From NCBI GenBank assembly GCA_016185205.1, contig JACPOA010000014.1:1-43967 (forward strand): a DNA stretch of 43,967 bases, written 5' to 3'. This stretch comes from Hyphomicrobiales bacterium. Lineage in GTDB: Bacteria > Pseudomonadota > Alphaproteobacteria > Rhizobiales > Xanthobacteraceae. Below, one piece after another: positions 35,653 to 43,967 of this stretch. The position numbers and the translations under genes were made by a program. The notes under the pieces were generated by a model, which saw only the letters and a list, made by a program, of their open reading frames with translations, ran no database searches and was not told the origin of the DNA. Position 1 is the stretch's first letter, and every line of letters begins with the position of its first letter.

Positions 35653-37989
35653 TCATCGACCGGCCTCGTTACCTTTGCCGAGCGTCCGCCGTCGCTTCTC
35701 GATCGCCTCGAACACGCGGTCGGGCGTCACCGGCAGATCGTTGAAGCGGATGCCGATGGCGTCGGCGATGGCATTGGTGAGCGCCGGCAGGAAGGCGGCA
35801 AGCGAGCCTTCGCCCGCCTCCTTGGCGCCGAACGGCCCGTGCGGGTCGTTGCTCTCGACGATGCCGACCTCGATCGGCGGCGAGTCCTGAATGGTCGGCA
35901 CCCGGTAGTCGAGCATGTTGGCGGTGATCATCAGGCCGTCGTGATAGGCGGCTTCCTCGCTCATGGCCTGGCCCATGCCCATCCAGACCGAGCCCTGCAC
36001 CTGGCCTTCGACCGTGAGGCGGTTGAGCGCCTTCCCGCAGTCATGCGCCACCCAGACCTTGTCGACGGTGACGACACCGGTGTCCTCGTCGACGCTGACT
36101 TCCACCACCTGCGCCGAATAGCTGTAGCCCATGGTGCCGCCGATAGCGGCGCCGCGATATTTCTTGCCGCCCTGCGATTCCGGGATGGTCGAATAGGTGC
36201 CGGTTACCGTGATGGTGCCTGAGTCTTTCAGCGCCTCGGTCACCACCTCATCGAAGGTCGCGCCCTTGTCCTGCGCACCGGCGCGATAGAGCTCGCCCAG
36301 GCATTCGATGTCTTCAGGCTTGGCTTCCAGCTTGCGCGCGGCGGCGGCGGTGAGCAGGCTCTTGAGATTGCGCGCGGCGTCGAGCGCCGCATTGCCGACC
36401 ATGAAGGTGACGCGCGAGGAATACGAGCCGTTGTCCTTCGGCACCACTTCGCTGTCGCCGGTGACCACGCGCACGCGCGACAGATCGAGGCCCAGCACTT
36501 CCGCTACCGTCTGCGCCAGAATGGTGGTGGAGCCTTGCCCGATATCGGCGGCGCCCGACAGCACCACGATCGAGCCGTCGAAATCGAGCTTGATCTTGAC
36601 GGTGGCATGCGGTTCGCCGGTCCAGTTCACCGGCTTCGACGCGCCGCTGATGTAATGCGAGCAGGCCATGCCGAGACCCTTACTAAGTCCCTTACTCTTC
36701 GACAGCCTGCCCTTGCGCTTTGACCAGCCGCTTTCCTTCTCCACCCAGTCGAGACACTCGGGCAGCCCGTAGGAATTCACCATCAGGTCGTTGTCGGTAA
36801 ACGTGGGCGCGCTGAGCAGATTGGCGCGCCGCACGGCGAACGGATCGAGCCCCAGTTCCGCCGCCATCTCATCGACGAGGCTTTCGAACGCGAAGCGGAT
36901 GTCGACGGTGCCGTGGCCGCGGAAGGCGCCGCAGGGCGGCGTATTGGTGAGCACGCGGCGGCCGATATATTTGACGTTGTGCAGGTCGTAGATGGCGTAC
37001 AGCATCGAGCCGGAATACAGGATCGTCACAATGCCATAGCCGCCGTGCGCGCCGCCGCGCTGGTCGCATTCGCATTCGACCGCGGTGATGCGGCCGTCCT
37101 TGCGCATGCCGATCTTGAGGCGGATGTCGGTTTCCGGCCGGCCGCGATGGGTGATGAAGGTTTCCTCGCGCGTCGTCACCAGGCGCACGGTGCCGTTGGC
37201 CTTGCGCGCCAGCAGCGCCGCGATCAGTTCAACGTTCAGCGTCTCGGTGCGGCAGCCGAACCCGCCTCCGACATGCGGCTTGATCACGCGGATACGCGAC
37301 ATTTCCATGCCGAGGATCTGCGACAGCATCAGGTGGACGTAGTAGGGCACCTGCGTGGAGGCGTGCACGGTCATGCGCTCGCGCACCGCGTCGTATTCGG
37401 CGACGGCGGCGTGCATCTCCATCTGGTTCTGACAGACTTCGGCGCAGTTGTAGCTGCCCTCACGCACCAGATCGGCCTCACCGAAACCCTGCTCGATGGA
37501 GCCCAGCTCGAACAACACGTCGCGTTCGAGATTGCCGGGCTTCTTCTCGTGCAGCGGCACGGCGTCGGGCGCCAACGCCGCCCTGGCGGTGTAATAAGCC
37601 GGCAATTCGCGTACCGTGAGCTTGATGCGGCGCAGCGCCTCGGCGGCGGCGGCGGCGTCAACGGCGGCAACGGCGGCAACAGGCTCGCCACGATAACGCA
37701 CGCGGTCGCGCGCCAGCGGATGCTCGCTGCGGGCGACCGGCAGCACGCCGAAGGTCTTGTCGCAGTCGGCGCCGGTGACGATCGCGACTACACCGGGCAC
37801 ATCGAGCGCATCGGACACATCGACCGCGACGATCACACCGTGCGAATAGGGGCTGCGATAAATGCGCCCCGCCAACTGGCCGGGTGCGAGAATGTCGGCG
37901 GTGTATTTGGCGCGGCCGGAGACTTTCTCCGGCCCGTCGATCATCGGCACATAGCCGCCGATGTTGTGCGCCGGGACGATCTCGTTCAT
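35653..37989 (-). CDS. hcrA: 4-hydroxybenzoyl-CoA reductase, alpha (molybdenum) subunit
   Basis: 778 residues, the molybdopterin cytosine dinucleotide subunit of the xanthine dehydrogenase family. Motifs in order: [21 protein letters not shown] at the start, [38 protein letters not shown] and [13 protein letters not shown], the last holding the active-site Glu. It is slightly longer than Thauera HcrA; a lysine/serine repeat ([15 protein letters not shown]) near residue 430 looks like a local insertion. The start overlaps the hcrC stop by 4 nt. Confidence 0.94.
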   Translation of the reverse strand: MNEIVPAHNIGGYVPMIDGPEKVSGRAKYTADILAPGQLAGRIYRSPYSHGVIVAVDVSDALDVPGVVAIVTGADCDKTFGVLPVARSEHPLARDRVRYRGEPVAAVAAVDAAAAAEALRRIKLTVRELPAYYTARAALAPDAVPLHEKKPGNLERDVLFELGSIEQGFGEADLVREGSYNCAEVCQNQMEMHAAVAEYDAVRERMTVHASTQVPYYVHLMLSQILGMEMSRIRVIKPHVGGGFGCRTETLNVELIAALLARKANGTVRLVTTREETFITHRGRPETDIRLKIGMRKDGRITAVECECDQRGGAHGGYGIVTILYSGSMLYAIYDLHNVKYIGRRVLTNTPPCGAFRGHGTVDIRFAFESLVDEMAAELGLDPFAVRRANLLSAPTFTDNDLMVNSYGLPECLDWVEKESGWSKRKGRLSKSKGLSKGLGMACSHYISGASKPVNWTGEPHATVKIKLDFDGSIVVLSGAADIGQGSTTILAQTVAEVLGLDLSRVRVVTGDSEVVPKDNGSYSSRVTFMVGNAALDAARNLKSLLTAAAARKLEAKPEDIECLGELYRAGAQDKGATFDEVVTEALKDSGTITVTGTYSTIPESQGGKKYRGAAIGGTMGYSYSAQVVEVSVDEDTGVVTVDKVWVAHDCGKALNRLTVEGQVQGSVWMGMGQAMSEEAAYHDGLMITANMLDYRVPTIQDSPPIEVGIVESNDPHGPFGAKEAGEGSLAAFLPALTNAIADAIGIRFNDLPVTPDRVFEAIEKRRRTLGKGNEAGR

Positions 37990-38468
37990 GGCGCCACGCC
38001 CTGCGCATTGAGCGTAGCCGCATATTGCACCGCCTCGATGATCTTCACGTAGCCGGTGCAGCGGCAGATATTGCTGCCGAGCGCCGCGATGATCTCCTCT
38101 TCAGTCGGCTTGGGATTCTTCCGCAGCAGGCCGGCCGAGGCCATGATGAAGCCGGGCGTGCAATAGCCGCATTGCGAGCCGAGCTTCTCGTGGAAGCCGC
38201 GCTGCACGGCGGACAGCTGTCCGTCAGTGCCCAGCGATTCGATGGTGTCGACGCGCCGGCCCTGCACCGTTGCCGCCAGCGTAAGGCAGGACAGCGCCGG
38301 TCTGTCGTCGATCAGCACGGTGCAGGCGCCGCATTCGCCGCCGTCGCAGCCGGTCTTGGTGCCGGTGAGGCCGACCTTCTCGCGCAGATAGTCGAGCAAC
38401 AGGACGTTGTCCGCGACCGCGTCGGCGCGGTCACGCCCATTGAGCTTGCACTCAAGTATCCGGGCCAA
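37986..38468 (-). CDS. hcrC: 4-hydroxybenzoyl-CoA reductase, gamma (2x 2Fe-2S) subunit
   Basis: 160 residues. Translation appears to begin at TTG 38468 with AAGGGAAG just upstream; no ATG is suitably placed. Cys41/46/49/61 form the plant-type 2Fe-2S cluster and Cys100/103/135/137 the helical one, the standard pattern of small subunits of molybdenum hydroxylases. It would pass electrons from a ferredoxin to the Mo site, the reverse of xanthine dehydrogenase. First gene of the hcrCAB set; the 106-nt gap to the thioesterase may hold a promoter but I see no clear FNR-type box there. Confidence 0.94.
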   Translation of the reverse strand: MARILECKLNGRDRADAVADNVLLLDYLREKVGLTGTKTGCDGGECGACTVLIDDRPALSCLTLAATVQGRRVDTIESLGTDGQLSAVQRGFHEKLGSQCGYCTPGFIMASAGLLRKNPKPTEEEIIAALGSNICRCTGYVKIIEAVQYAATLNAQGVAP

Positions 38469-38574
38469 GCGTTTCTTCCCTTGAGTCGAGCGCGTTTTGT
38501 CGATTCGCGCTTTATTTGGCTTATTTAATCGTTGAAGTTACGTCACACCAGGGCGCCGGCCCCCTCCAGGCCAA

Positions 38575-39039
38575 TTAGCGGGATTGGCTTGGATGATTGC
38601 CCTCAGGCCCCGGCGATGACCCAAATCTGGCAATGACATCGGCCGGAATGGCGACAGCGCCGAACTTTTCCGGGTTGGTTTTATCGCGCGCCGCCCACAC
38701 CCGGGTTTCGCCACCCTCGACCGCCAGCTCGCCATTGACCGACAGGCGATGCTCGACCTCGAAGCTGGAGCGGCGGAACTCGGCCACCCGCGAGGCGATT
38801 TGGATGATGTCGCCGAATTTGGCGGGTTTGATGAAATTGGCGCGCGCGTCCACCAACGGAATACCGACCAGATCGAAGGTCTTGAGCAACTCATGCGGCT
38901 TCACGCCGAGCGCGGCCTCGAACAGCAGCCAGGTGCTGAGGTCGAACATCTCGAAAAAACGGCTGTTGAACACAATGCCGGCCGGGTCGCATTGACCCCA
39001 TTCTACGGTCCATTGCCGGCGATTAATGAAAGACGTCAC
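38575..39039 (-). CDS. 4-hydroxybenzoyl-CoA thioesterase-like hotdog protein
   Basis: 154 residues from a GTG with GGGGAGG about 7 nt upstream. WTVEWGQCDPAGIVFNSRFFEMFD carries Asp18 in the place of the catalytic Asp17 of Pseudomonas CBS3 4-hydroxybenzoyl-CoA thioesterase, and the single-hotdog length fits. It lies upstream of hcrC on the same strand. Hydrolysing 4-hydroxybenzoyl-CoA would oppose the ligase, so it may instead clear dead-end CoA esters or act on another aromatic CoA ester. Specificity is not readable from sequence. Confidence 0.86.
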   Translation of the reverse strand: MTSFINRRQWTVEWGQCDPAGIVFNSRFFEMFDLSTWLLFEAALGVKPHELLKTFDLVGIPLVDARANFIKPAKFGDIIQIASRVAEFRRSSFEVEHRLSVNGELAVEGGETRVWAARDKTNPEKFGAVAIPADVIARFGSSPGPEGNHPSQSR

Positions 39040-39102
39040 GCGAATTGCCTCCCCGATTTTTGATGTGAATAATCATAGACGCCGCGCGCGGCGTGGTAAA
39101 CT

Positions 39103-39810
39103 TCAGGGCCGACGCGGCTTTTTACCCTTGGTCTTTGGTTTGGCTTTGCGCCTGGCCTTGCGCTTGCGTGGGTCGGGCCATTCCAGCACCAGTTGCGCGA
39201 GCAGTTCGACCCGCGAGGAGCGCCGCCGTTTGCGCATCGCCTGCGCCGGCGCCACCGGCACATGTGGCGAAGCGTCGAGCGCGTCCATCAGCCAGTGGAG
39301 ATCGTCGGACGCGATCACCCAGCGCTTGGGCGCAAAGCGCGCCAGCGAGAATGGCCGTGAAAATGTCAGCATCGATTTCTTGCCGCCCGGCAGGCAATAT
39401 TCGTGTGCGTAGCTCATCGCCAGTTCGCGCGGCGACCGATAGATCGGATCGCGCCAGCGCAGGATGGCGTGGTTGGTCTTGCTGATCGCGCCCCACAGCC
39501 CGCGCTCCCGGAACAGCGCGACGATGTGATCCTGGTCCCTCGGCAGCGCCTGGATGTCCATCAGCCACGCGCGCTTGCCGTGAAAGCTCAGCACGGCGGC
39601 GGCAAAGAGCGCGCCCTCGGCGCAATGCGCGACACGTGTCTGCAGCATGCGGCGCGGCGATAGGACGGTGTCGCCATCGAGTTCGTAATTGGCCGGCAAC
39701 CGGTCGAGAAAGGTTTGAATTTTTTGCGGCGTGTCGAGGCGCGCGAACACGCGTAGCTCGGCGGGCGTCAGCAGCGCGCGCAGCGCGTTTCGGTAGCGAA
39801 GTTTGGTCAT
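39103..39810 (-). CDS. Transglutaminase-like protein with a basic tail
   Basis: 235 residues. LQTRVAHCAEGALFAAAVL places Cys63 at the start of a helix as in transglutaminase/cysteine-protease folds; the following PRDQDHIVALFRERGLWGAI offers His95, with acidic or Asn residues (Asp94, Asn113) as triad partners. This resembles the cysteine-protease-like transglutaminase superfamily proteins of proteobacteria, whose role is unknown. The last 25 residues are almost all Lys, Arg and Pro, perhaps binding nucleic acid or membrane. No signal peptide. Confidence 0.72.
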   Translation of the reverse strand: MTKLRYRNALRALLTPAELRVFARLDTPQKIQTFLDRLPANYELDGDTVLSPRRMLQTRVAHCAEGALFAAAVLSFHGKRAWLMDIQALPRDQDHIVALFRERGLWGAISKTNHAILRWRDPIYRSPRELAMSYAHEYCLPGGKKSMLTFSRPFSLARFAPKRWVIASDDLHWLMDALDASPHVPVAPAQAMRKRRRSSRVELLAQLVLEWPDPRKRKARRKAKPKTKGKKPRRP

Positions 39811-40069
39811 GCTTGGCGCAATACTATGCGCGGCGGTACGCCGGACGGAGGGCCGCGGGCAGCGGTTCCACAGTTAAGTTCGACGGCCGACGGTTCATAC
39901 TCGGTAAGGCGCCTGTGGCCACGCATGCGCCATTTGCATCCGGAACATGCAAAATTCGGCGGTATTGACGTTCTCCGCGAGCGGGCGCGGAAGGAAAATA
40001 TGTTCGGCTGATTCGACCGAAAACAGCGAATTTCTTCTTATTTTCCAGCAGTTATTGCGCCTGCGTAGA

Positions 40070-40083
40070 ATAGTCTCCTATTT
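40070..40083 (+). promoter_or_regulatory. Dyad upstream of the cys operon
   Basis: AATAG-TCTC-CTATT is a perfect 5-bp dyad 32 nt before the ATG at 40116, in an AT-rich stretch typical of a promoter. It may be an operator for a sulfur-assimilation regulator; I cannot name the regulator. The rest of the 305-nt gap 39811-40115 shows no gene or other clear signal. Confidence 0.4.
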
Positions 40084-40115
40084 AACAGCTCCTGTGATGC
40101 ATTGGAGCTAGACCA

Positions 40116-40235
40116 ATGACCGATTTCTTCCACGAACCGCAGCGCCTCGCAGCGCTCGATCGCTGGGCCCTGGCGATCGCCACAGCCCTCATTGTTCTGA
40201 TCGTCGCTGGCGTGTTGCCGCGCGTAATCTGGTGA
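40116..40235 (+). CDS. 39-residue single-pass membrane peptide at the head of the cys operon
   Basis: GGAG lies 8 nt before the ATG. The product has a polar start (MTDFFHEPQRLAALDRW) and one hydrophobic segment (ALAIATALIVLIVAGVL), ending PRVIW. Its stop overlaps the GTG start of cysJ (GTGA), so translation is coupled. I do not recognise a family. It might anchor or regulate the sulfite reductase, or just serve as a translational leader. The good ribosome site, sensible membrane-protein composition and coupling all support a real gene. Confidence 0.65.
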   Translation: MTDFFHEPQRLAALDRWALAIATALIVLIVAGVLPRVIW

Positions 40236-41995
40236 GCGCATCCGGCATGTCCACGAGCACCGCCACCATCCCGAAGACCGCGCCGTTCACGGAGGAGGAC
40301 GTTGCCTTGCTCAACCGCGTGGTTGGGCCGGCGAGTGCGGTCCAGCGCGCCTGGCTGGCGGGCTTTCTCGCCGGCGTCGAGTCAGTTTCGGGCCAGGCGC
40401 AGCCGGCGGCACCGGCACGGCCGGCCGAGCCGCTCACCATCGTCTATGCCAGCGAATCGGGAAATTCCGAGAAGCTCGCCTCCGACATGGCGAAAGCGGC
40501 GCGCAAGAACGGACTCAAGCCGACGATTATCGACATGGCCGATCTCGATCTGGCCGCGCTCAAGTCCGCGAAACGTCTGGTGATGATCGCCGCCACCTGG
40601 GGCGAGGGCGAGCCGCCAGCGCGCGCCACGCGCGCCTATGGCGAATTGATGGGCTCGGGAGCTCCGCGCCTCGACGGCATCGAGTTCGGCGTGCTGGCGC
40701 TGGGCGACACGGCTTACGCGGAATTCTGCGCCATCGGCAAGGCGCTCGACGCGCGGCTGGAAGCGCTCGGCGGCAAGCGCGTGGTCGAGCGCGTCGACTG
40801 CGATCTCGATTTCGCCGAGCCGGCGGCGCGCTGGATCGGCGATGCGGCGAAGGCGCTCACACCGCCGGATGCGGACCGTGGCCGGGTGATCGAGGTCGAT
40901 TTCGGGAAAACCACGGCCGCGCCGAACACCGATATCGTCGAGGCCGAGATCGTCGAGCACGTGAACTTGAATTCCTCGCGCTCCGACAAGGAGACCGTGC
41001 ATCTCGCGCTTGCCTTCGAGGGCGCCGCGCCGGCCTACGAGCCGGGCGACTCGTTCGATCTCTATGCCGAGAACGATCCAGCCTATGTCGACGATCTGCT
41101 GAAAGCTGCCGGCCTCTCGGGCGACGAGGCGCTGCGTGCCGAGCTGATCAAGTCGCGCGACGTCACCACGCTGTCGCTCAAGACCGTCGAGACCTATGCA
41201 GCGCAGACCGGCCACCACTACGTCAAGGCGCTGATCGCGGACGGTGAGGCGAAGGCGTGGATCGCCGGCCGCCAGCTTATCGACTTGATCGCGACTTTCC
41301 CGATCGCGCTGACCGCCGAACAATTGCGCGCGCTGACGCGGCCGCTGGCGCCGCGCGCCTATTCGATCGCCTCATCGCGGCGCGAGGTCGGCGAGGAAGC
41401 GCATCTGCTGATCTCGGCGGTGCGCTACGAAACCCATGGCCGCGCGCGCAAGGGCGTGGCGTCGAACTACGTCGCCGAGCGGCTCAAGTGCGGCGGCCGG
41501 GTGCGGGTGAAGCTCAAGCCCAACAAGCATTTCGCGCTGCCGGCGGGCGACCGCGACATCATCATGGTCGGCCCCGGCACCGGCGTGGCGCCGTTCCGCG
41601 CCTTTGTGCAGGAGCGGCGCGCCACGCAGGCGACCGGCAAAAGCTGGCTGTTCTTCGGCGACCGCCAGTTCACCCACGACTTCCTCTACCAGCTCGACTG
41701 GCAGGGGGCGCTCAAGGACGGCGCGCTCACCCGCATGGACGTCGCCTTCTCGCGCGACCGTCCCGAAAAGATCTACGTGCAACATAGGTTGTGGGAGCAG
41801 CGCCGTGATCTGATCGAATGGCTCGACGGCGGAGCGAACTTCTACGTCTGCGGCGACGCCAAAGCCATGGCGAAAGACGTGCGCGCCACTTTGGTGCGCG
41901 CCTATGCTGATGTAAAGGCGCTGTCGCCGGATGCGGCCGAACAGGCGGTGGTGGCGCTGGAGCGCGACAAGCGCTACCTGCAGGACACGTATTAA
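40232..41995 (+). CDS. cysJ: Sulfite reductase flavoprotein (alpha) subunit, CysJ-like
   Basis: 587 residues from GTG 40232, overlapping the stop of the small membrane gene; ATG 40247 is an alternative. After a short N-terminal region comes a flavodoxin-like FMN domain (about 68-215, VYASESGNSEK, ATWGEGEPP, ALGDTAY). An FAD domain with RAYSIASSR and a C-terminal NADPH domain with VGPGTGVAPFRAF and FYVCGDAKAMAKDV ending YLQDTY complete the CysJ layout. It takes electrons from NADPH to CysI in assimilatory sulfite reduction. The separation from cysI by a 129-nt repeat is unusual for such a pair. Confidence 0.92.
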   Translation: MSASGMSTSTATIPKTAPFTEEDVALLNRVVGPASAVQRAWLAGFLAGVESVSGQAQPAAPARPAEPLTIVYASESGNSEKLASDMAKAARKNGLKPTIIDMADLDLAALKSAKRLVMIAATWGEGEPPARATRAYGELMGSGAPRLDGIEFGVLALGDTAYAEFCAIGKALDARLEALGGKRVVERVDCDLDFAEPAARWIGDAAKALTPPDADRGRVIEVDFGKTTAAPNTDIVEAEIVEHVNLNSSRSDKETVHLALAFEGAAPAYEPGDSFDLYAENDPAYVDDLLKAAGLSGDEALRAELIKSRDVTTLSLKTVETYAAQTGHHYVKALIADGEAKAWIAGRQLIDLIATFPIALTAEQLRALTRPLAPRAYSIASSRREVGEEAHLLISAVRYETHGRARKGVASNYVAERLKCGGRVRVKLKPNKHFALPAGDRDIIMVGPGTGVAPFRAFVQERRATQATGKSWLFFGDRQFTHDFLYQLDWQGALKDGALTRMDVAFSRDRPEKIYVQHRLWEQRRDLIEWLDGGANFYVCGDAKAMAKDVRATLVRAYADVKALSPDAAEQAVVALERDKRYLQDTY

Positions 41996-42000
41996 CGGCG

Positions 42001-42113
42001 GTCATTCCGGGGCGCGAGCGGAGTTCGCGAACCCGGAATCCAGACAAATCGCCAAGTCCATCGTATATCTGGATTCCGGCTCTCGGTCGCTATGCGGCCT
42101 CGGCCGGAATGAC
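42001..42113. repeat. Compound palindromic repeat between cysJ and cysI
   Basis: Outer arms GTCATTCCGG (42001-42010) and CCGGAATGAC (42104-42113) enclose inner arms CCGGAATCCAGA (42033-42044) and TCTGGATTCCGG (42068-42079). The whole unit can fold into one long cruciform or stem. The GTCATTCCGG...CCGGAATCCAG pattern is a well-known dispersed element in Bradyrhizobiaceae-type genomes. It fills most of the gap between the two sulfite reductase genes. Confidence 0.85.
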
Positions 42114-42124
42114 GAGGAAATATC

Positions 42125-43822
42125 ATGACCGACGACGTCTCGCGCAACGAACGCATCAAGGAAGCCAGTAATTATCTGCGCGGCACGCTTGAACAAGGCC
42201 TGCGCGAGGAAATAACCGGTGCGATCGTCGAAGACGATCAGCAACTGGTCAAGTTCCACGGCCTGTATCTGCAGGATGACCGGGATCTTAGGCCAGAACG
42301 CACGCGCAAGAAGATGGAGAAAGCCTTCGCCTTCATGATCCGCGTGCGCATCTCCGGCGGCGTGCTGACGCCGGCGCAATGGCTGGCGCTCGATCAGATC
42401 GCGCGCGACTACGGTAACGGCACCATGAAACTCACCACCCGCCAGACGGTGCAGCTGCACGGCGTCATCAAGTCGAACCTCAAAGCGATGATGCAGCGAA
42501 TCGACGCGGTGCTGCTCAATACCATCGCCGCCTGCGGCGACGTCAATCGCAACGTCATGTGCAACCCCAATCCGCACCAGTCGCGCGCGCATGGCGAGGC
42601 GCTGGAGCTGGCGCACAAGATTTCGGACCATCTGCTGCCGCGCACGCCGGCTTATCGCGAGATCTGGCTCGACGGCGAGCGTATCGCCGGCGGCGAGGAC
42701 GAGGTGGTGGAGCCGATCTACGGCAAGACCTATCTGCCGCGCAAATTCAAGGTCGTGCTGGCGGTGCCGCCGTCGAACGATGTCGATATCTTCGCGCACG
42801 ATCTCGGCTACATCGCCATCCTCGACGAGGCAGGCAGCGTCACCGGCTGGAACGTCACCGTCGGCGGCGGTATGGGCATGACCCATGGCGAGCCCGACAC
42901 CTATCCGCGCACCGCCGACGTGATGGGCCATTGCGAGACGCGCGACGCGGTGGCGATTGCCGAAGCCGTCGTCACTGTGCAGCGCGACTGGGGCGACCGG
43001 CTCAATCGCAAGCACGCGCGGTTGAAATACACCATCGAGGATCGCGGGCTCGACGCCTTCCGCGCCGAGGTCGAGCGGCGCGCCGGCGTGCTGCTGGCGC
43101 CGGCGAAGCCCTTCCAGTTCACCTCGACCGGCGACCGCTATGGCTGGAGCGCGGGCGCCGACGGCCGCAGCCATCTCACGCTGTATGTGCAGAACGGGCG
43201 CCTGTTCGAGAAACAGATGTCGGCGCTGCGCCGGATCGCGCAAGGTCATGACGGCGATTTCCGCATCACGCCGAACCAGCATTTGATCATCGCCAATATT
43301 CCGGTCGAGAAGCAGAAGGAGATTCACTGGCTCGCGGTGGAAAACGGCTTGCTCGCCCCCTGGTCCGGTCTGCGGCGCAATTCGATGGCCTGCGTCGCGC
43401 TGCCGACTTGCGGCCTGGCACTGGCCGAAAGCGAGCGCTATCTGCCCGATTTGGTGACGGCGCTCGATGCGCGGCTCGCCGCGCATGGGCTTTCCGCCGA
43501 CGACATCGTCATCCGCATGACCGGCTGCCCGAACGGCTGCGCGCGGCCTTACTTGGCCGAGATCGGCTTGGTCGGCAAAGGACCCGGCCGCTACAATCTT
43601 TATCTTGGCGCGGCTTTCGACGGCTCGCGGCTGTCCAAGCTCTACGCTGAGGATATCGAGCACGACGCGATCATTGCCGCGCTCGATCCGCTGTTCGCGG
43701 CCTATGCGGCCTCGCGGCAGAAGGGCGAGCGCTTCGGCGATTTCACCATTCGCGCCGGCTTCGTTGCGGCTACCGGCAATGGCCGCGATTTCCACGCCAA
43801 TGTGGGAAAGCAGCGAGTATGA
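42125..43822 (+). CDS. cysI: Sulfite reductase hemoprotein (beta) subunit
   Basis: 565 residues; GAGGAAAT lies just before the ATG. The siroheme/4Fe-4S ligands are Cys423, Cys429 (CVALPTC), Cys468 and Cys472 (CPNGC), with the substrate-site basic residues in TTRQTVQLHG and the N-terminal KFHGLYLQDDRD of CysI. It reduces sulfite to sulfide with six electrons from CysJ. The stop overlaps the next start by 4 nt (ATGA). The order cysJ-cysI-cysG is sensible because CysG makes the siroheme. Confidence 0.95.
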   Translation: MTDDVSRNERIKEASNYLRGTLEQGLREEITGAIVEDDQQLVKFHGLYLQDDRDLRPERTRKKMEKAFAFMIRVRISGGVLTPAQWLALDQIARDYGNGTMKLTTRQTVQLHGVIKSNLKAMMQRIDAVLLNTIAACGDVNRNVMCNPNPHQSRAHGEALELAHKISDHLLPRTPAYREIWLDGERIAGGEDEVVEPIYGKTYLPRKFKVVLAVPPSNDVDIFAHDLGYIAILDEAGSVTGWNVTVGGGMGMTHGEPDTYPRTADVMGHCETRDAVAIAEAVVTVQRDWGDRLNRKHARLKYTIEDRGLDAFRAEVERRAGVLLAPAKPFQFTSTGDRYGWSAGADGRSHLTLYVQNGRLFEKQMSALRRIAQGHDGDFRITPNQHLIIANIPVEKQKEIHWLAVENGLLAPWSGLRRNSMACVALPTCGLALAESERYLPDLVTALDARLAAHGLSADDIVIRMTGCPNGCARPYLAEIGLVGKGPGRYNLYLGAAFDGSRLSKLYAEDIEHDAIIAALDPLFAAYAASRQKGERFGDFTIRAGFVAATGNGRDFHANVGKQRV

Positions 43823-43967
43823 GCAACGCGCGCAAACCGATTGAGAGCAAGCCCGCGCGCATGGGCGCGCTGGCGCGCTTGCCGGTGTTCCTGGCGCTCG
43901 AAGGCAAGCGCGTCGTGCTGGTCGGTTTTGGTCCGGCGGCCGAGTGGAAGCGGGAGCTTCTGGAGGC
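43819..43967 (+). CDS. cysG: Siroheme synthase, N-terminal part (partial, runs off the window)
   Basis: 49 codons are present. LPVFLALEGKRVVLVGFGPAAEWKRELLE matches the start of the Met8/CysG N-terminal domain (precorrin-2 dehydrogenase/ferrochelatase), where the NAD-binding loop is usually GGG and here reads GFG. The full gene would probably be the three-function CysG, but only this domain is visible. It is translationally coupled to cysI. Confidence 0.85.
   Translation, partial: MSNARKPIESKPARMGALARLPVFLALEGKRVVLVGFGPAAEWKRELLE

Noticed and set aside
40232-41995. The CysJ-like flavoprotein as the missing BoxA
   Set aside because: It has an FMN flavodoxin domain and no 4Fe-4S motifs, and is operonic with cysI and cysG, so sulfite reduction is the better role.

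Overview
The window reads as chromosomal DNA of a nitrate-respiring, aromatic-degrading alphaproteobacterium of the Bradyrhizobium/Rhodopseudomonas/Xanthobacteraceae type. The signs are high GC, abundant GTG/TTG starts, many 4-nt start/stop overlaps, FNR/FixK-type TTGA-N6-TCAA sites, palindromic intergenic repeats of the kind common in Bradyrhizobiaceae, and gene content combining nar, box and hcr genes. The genus cannot be fixed from this sequence alone.

Layout. 1-92 is the end of pntB (transhydrogenase beta), followed by a hairpin terminator. 274-8098 holds two overlapping giant redox genes behind an FNR-type site: a 1662-residue single-chain 2-oxoacid:acceptor oxidoreductase (pyruvate:ferredoxin-oxidoreductase-like, with extra segments) and a 948-residue flavoprotein joining a GltD/NfnB-like module to a ferredoxin-reductase/2Fe-2S module. 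8106-11485 holds a small four-Cys protein with its own FNR-type site, a UbiD-family decarboxylase, a TIGR02444 protein and a DUF2064 glycosyltransferase-like protein.

11507-25772 is a nitrate respiration block. A divergent NarR-like Crp/Fnr regulator faces two TTGA-N6-TCAA sites, then come a fused NarK1-NarK2 transporter, a separate NarK2-type transporter, narGHJI, a cytoplasmic parvulin, a small unknown protein and nnrS. A secreted TPR protein (25826-26842, minus) separates this from the aromatic block.

27060-39039 is an aromatic-acid block. boxR, a ferredoxin:NADP reductase and a 2Fe-2S ferredoxin form one overlapping minus-strand unit. boxC-boxB diverge from it across TGCA-containing palindromes. 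Convergent to boxB is a minus-strand group of 4-hydroxybenzoyl-CoA thioesterase-like protein, hcrC, hcrA, hcrB and an aryl-CoA ligase. Together these would activate benzoate/4-hydroxybenzoate to CoA thioesters, remove the 4-hydroxyl reductively, then epoxidise and cleave the ring of benzoyl-CoA. No canonical boxA is present in the window.

39103-43967 holds a transglutaminase-like protein, then a sulfur-assimilation operon: a 39-residue membrane peptide, cysJ, cysI and the start of cysG.

The best candidates for something undescribed are the giant oxidoreductase/flavoprotein pair, and the apparent replacement of BoxA by a boxR-linked ferredoxin and reductase combined with an anaerobic-type hydroxybenzoyl-CoA reductase feeding an oxygen-dependent box pathway.
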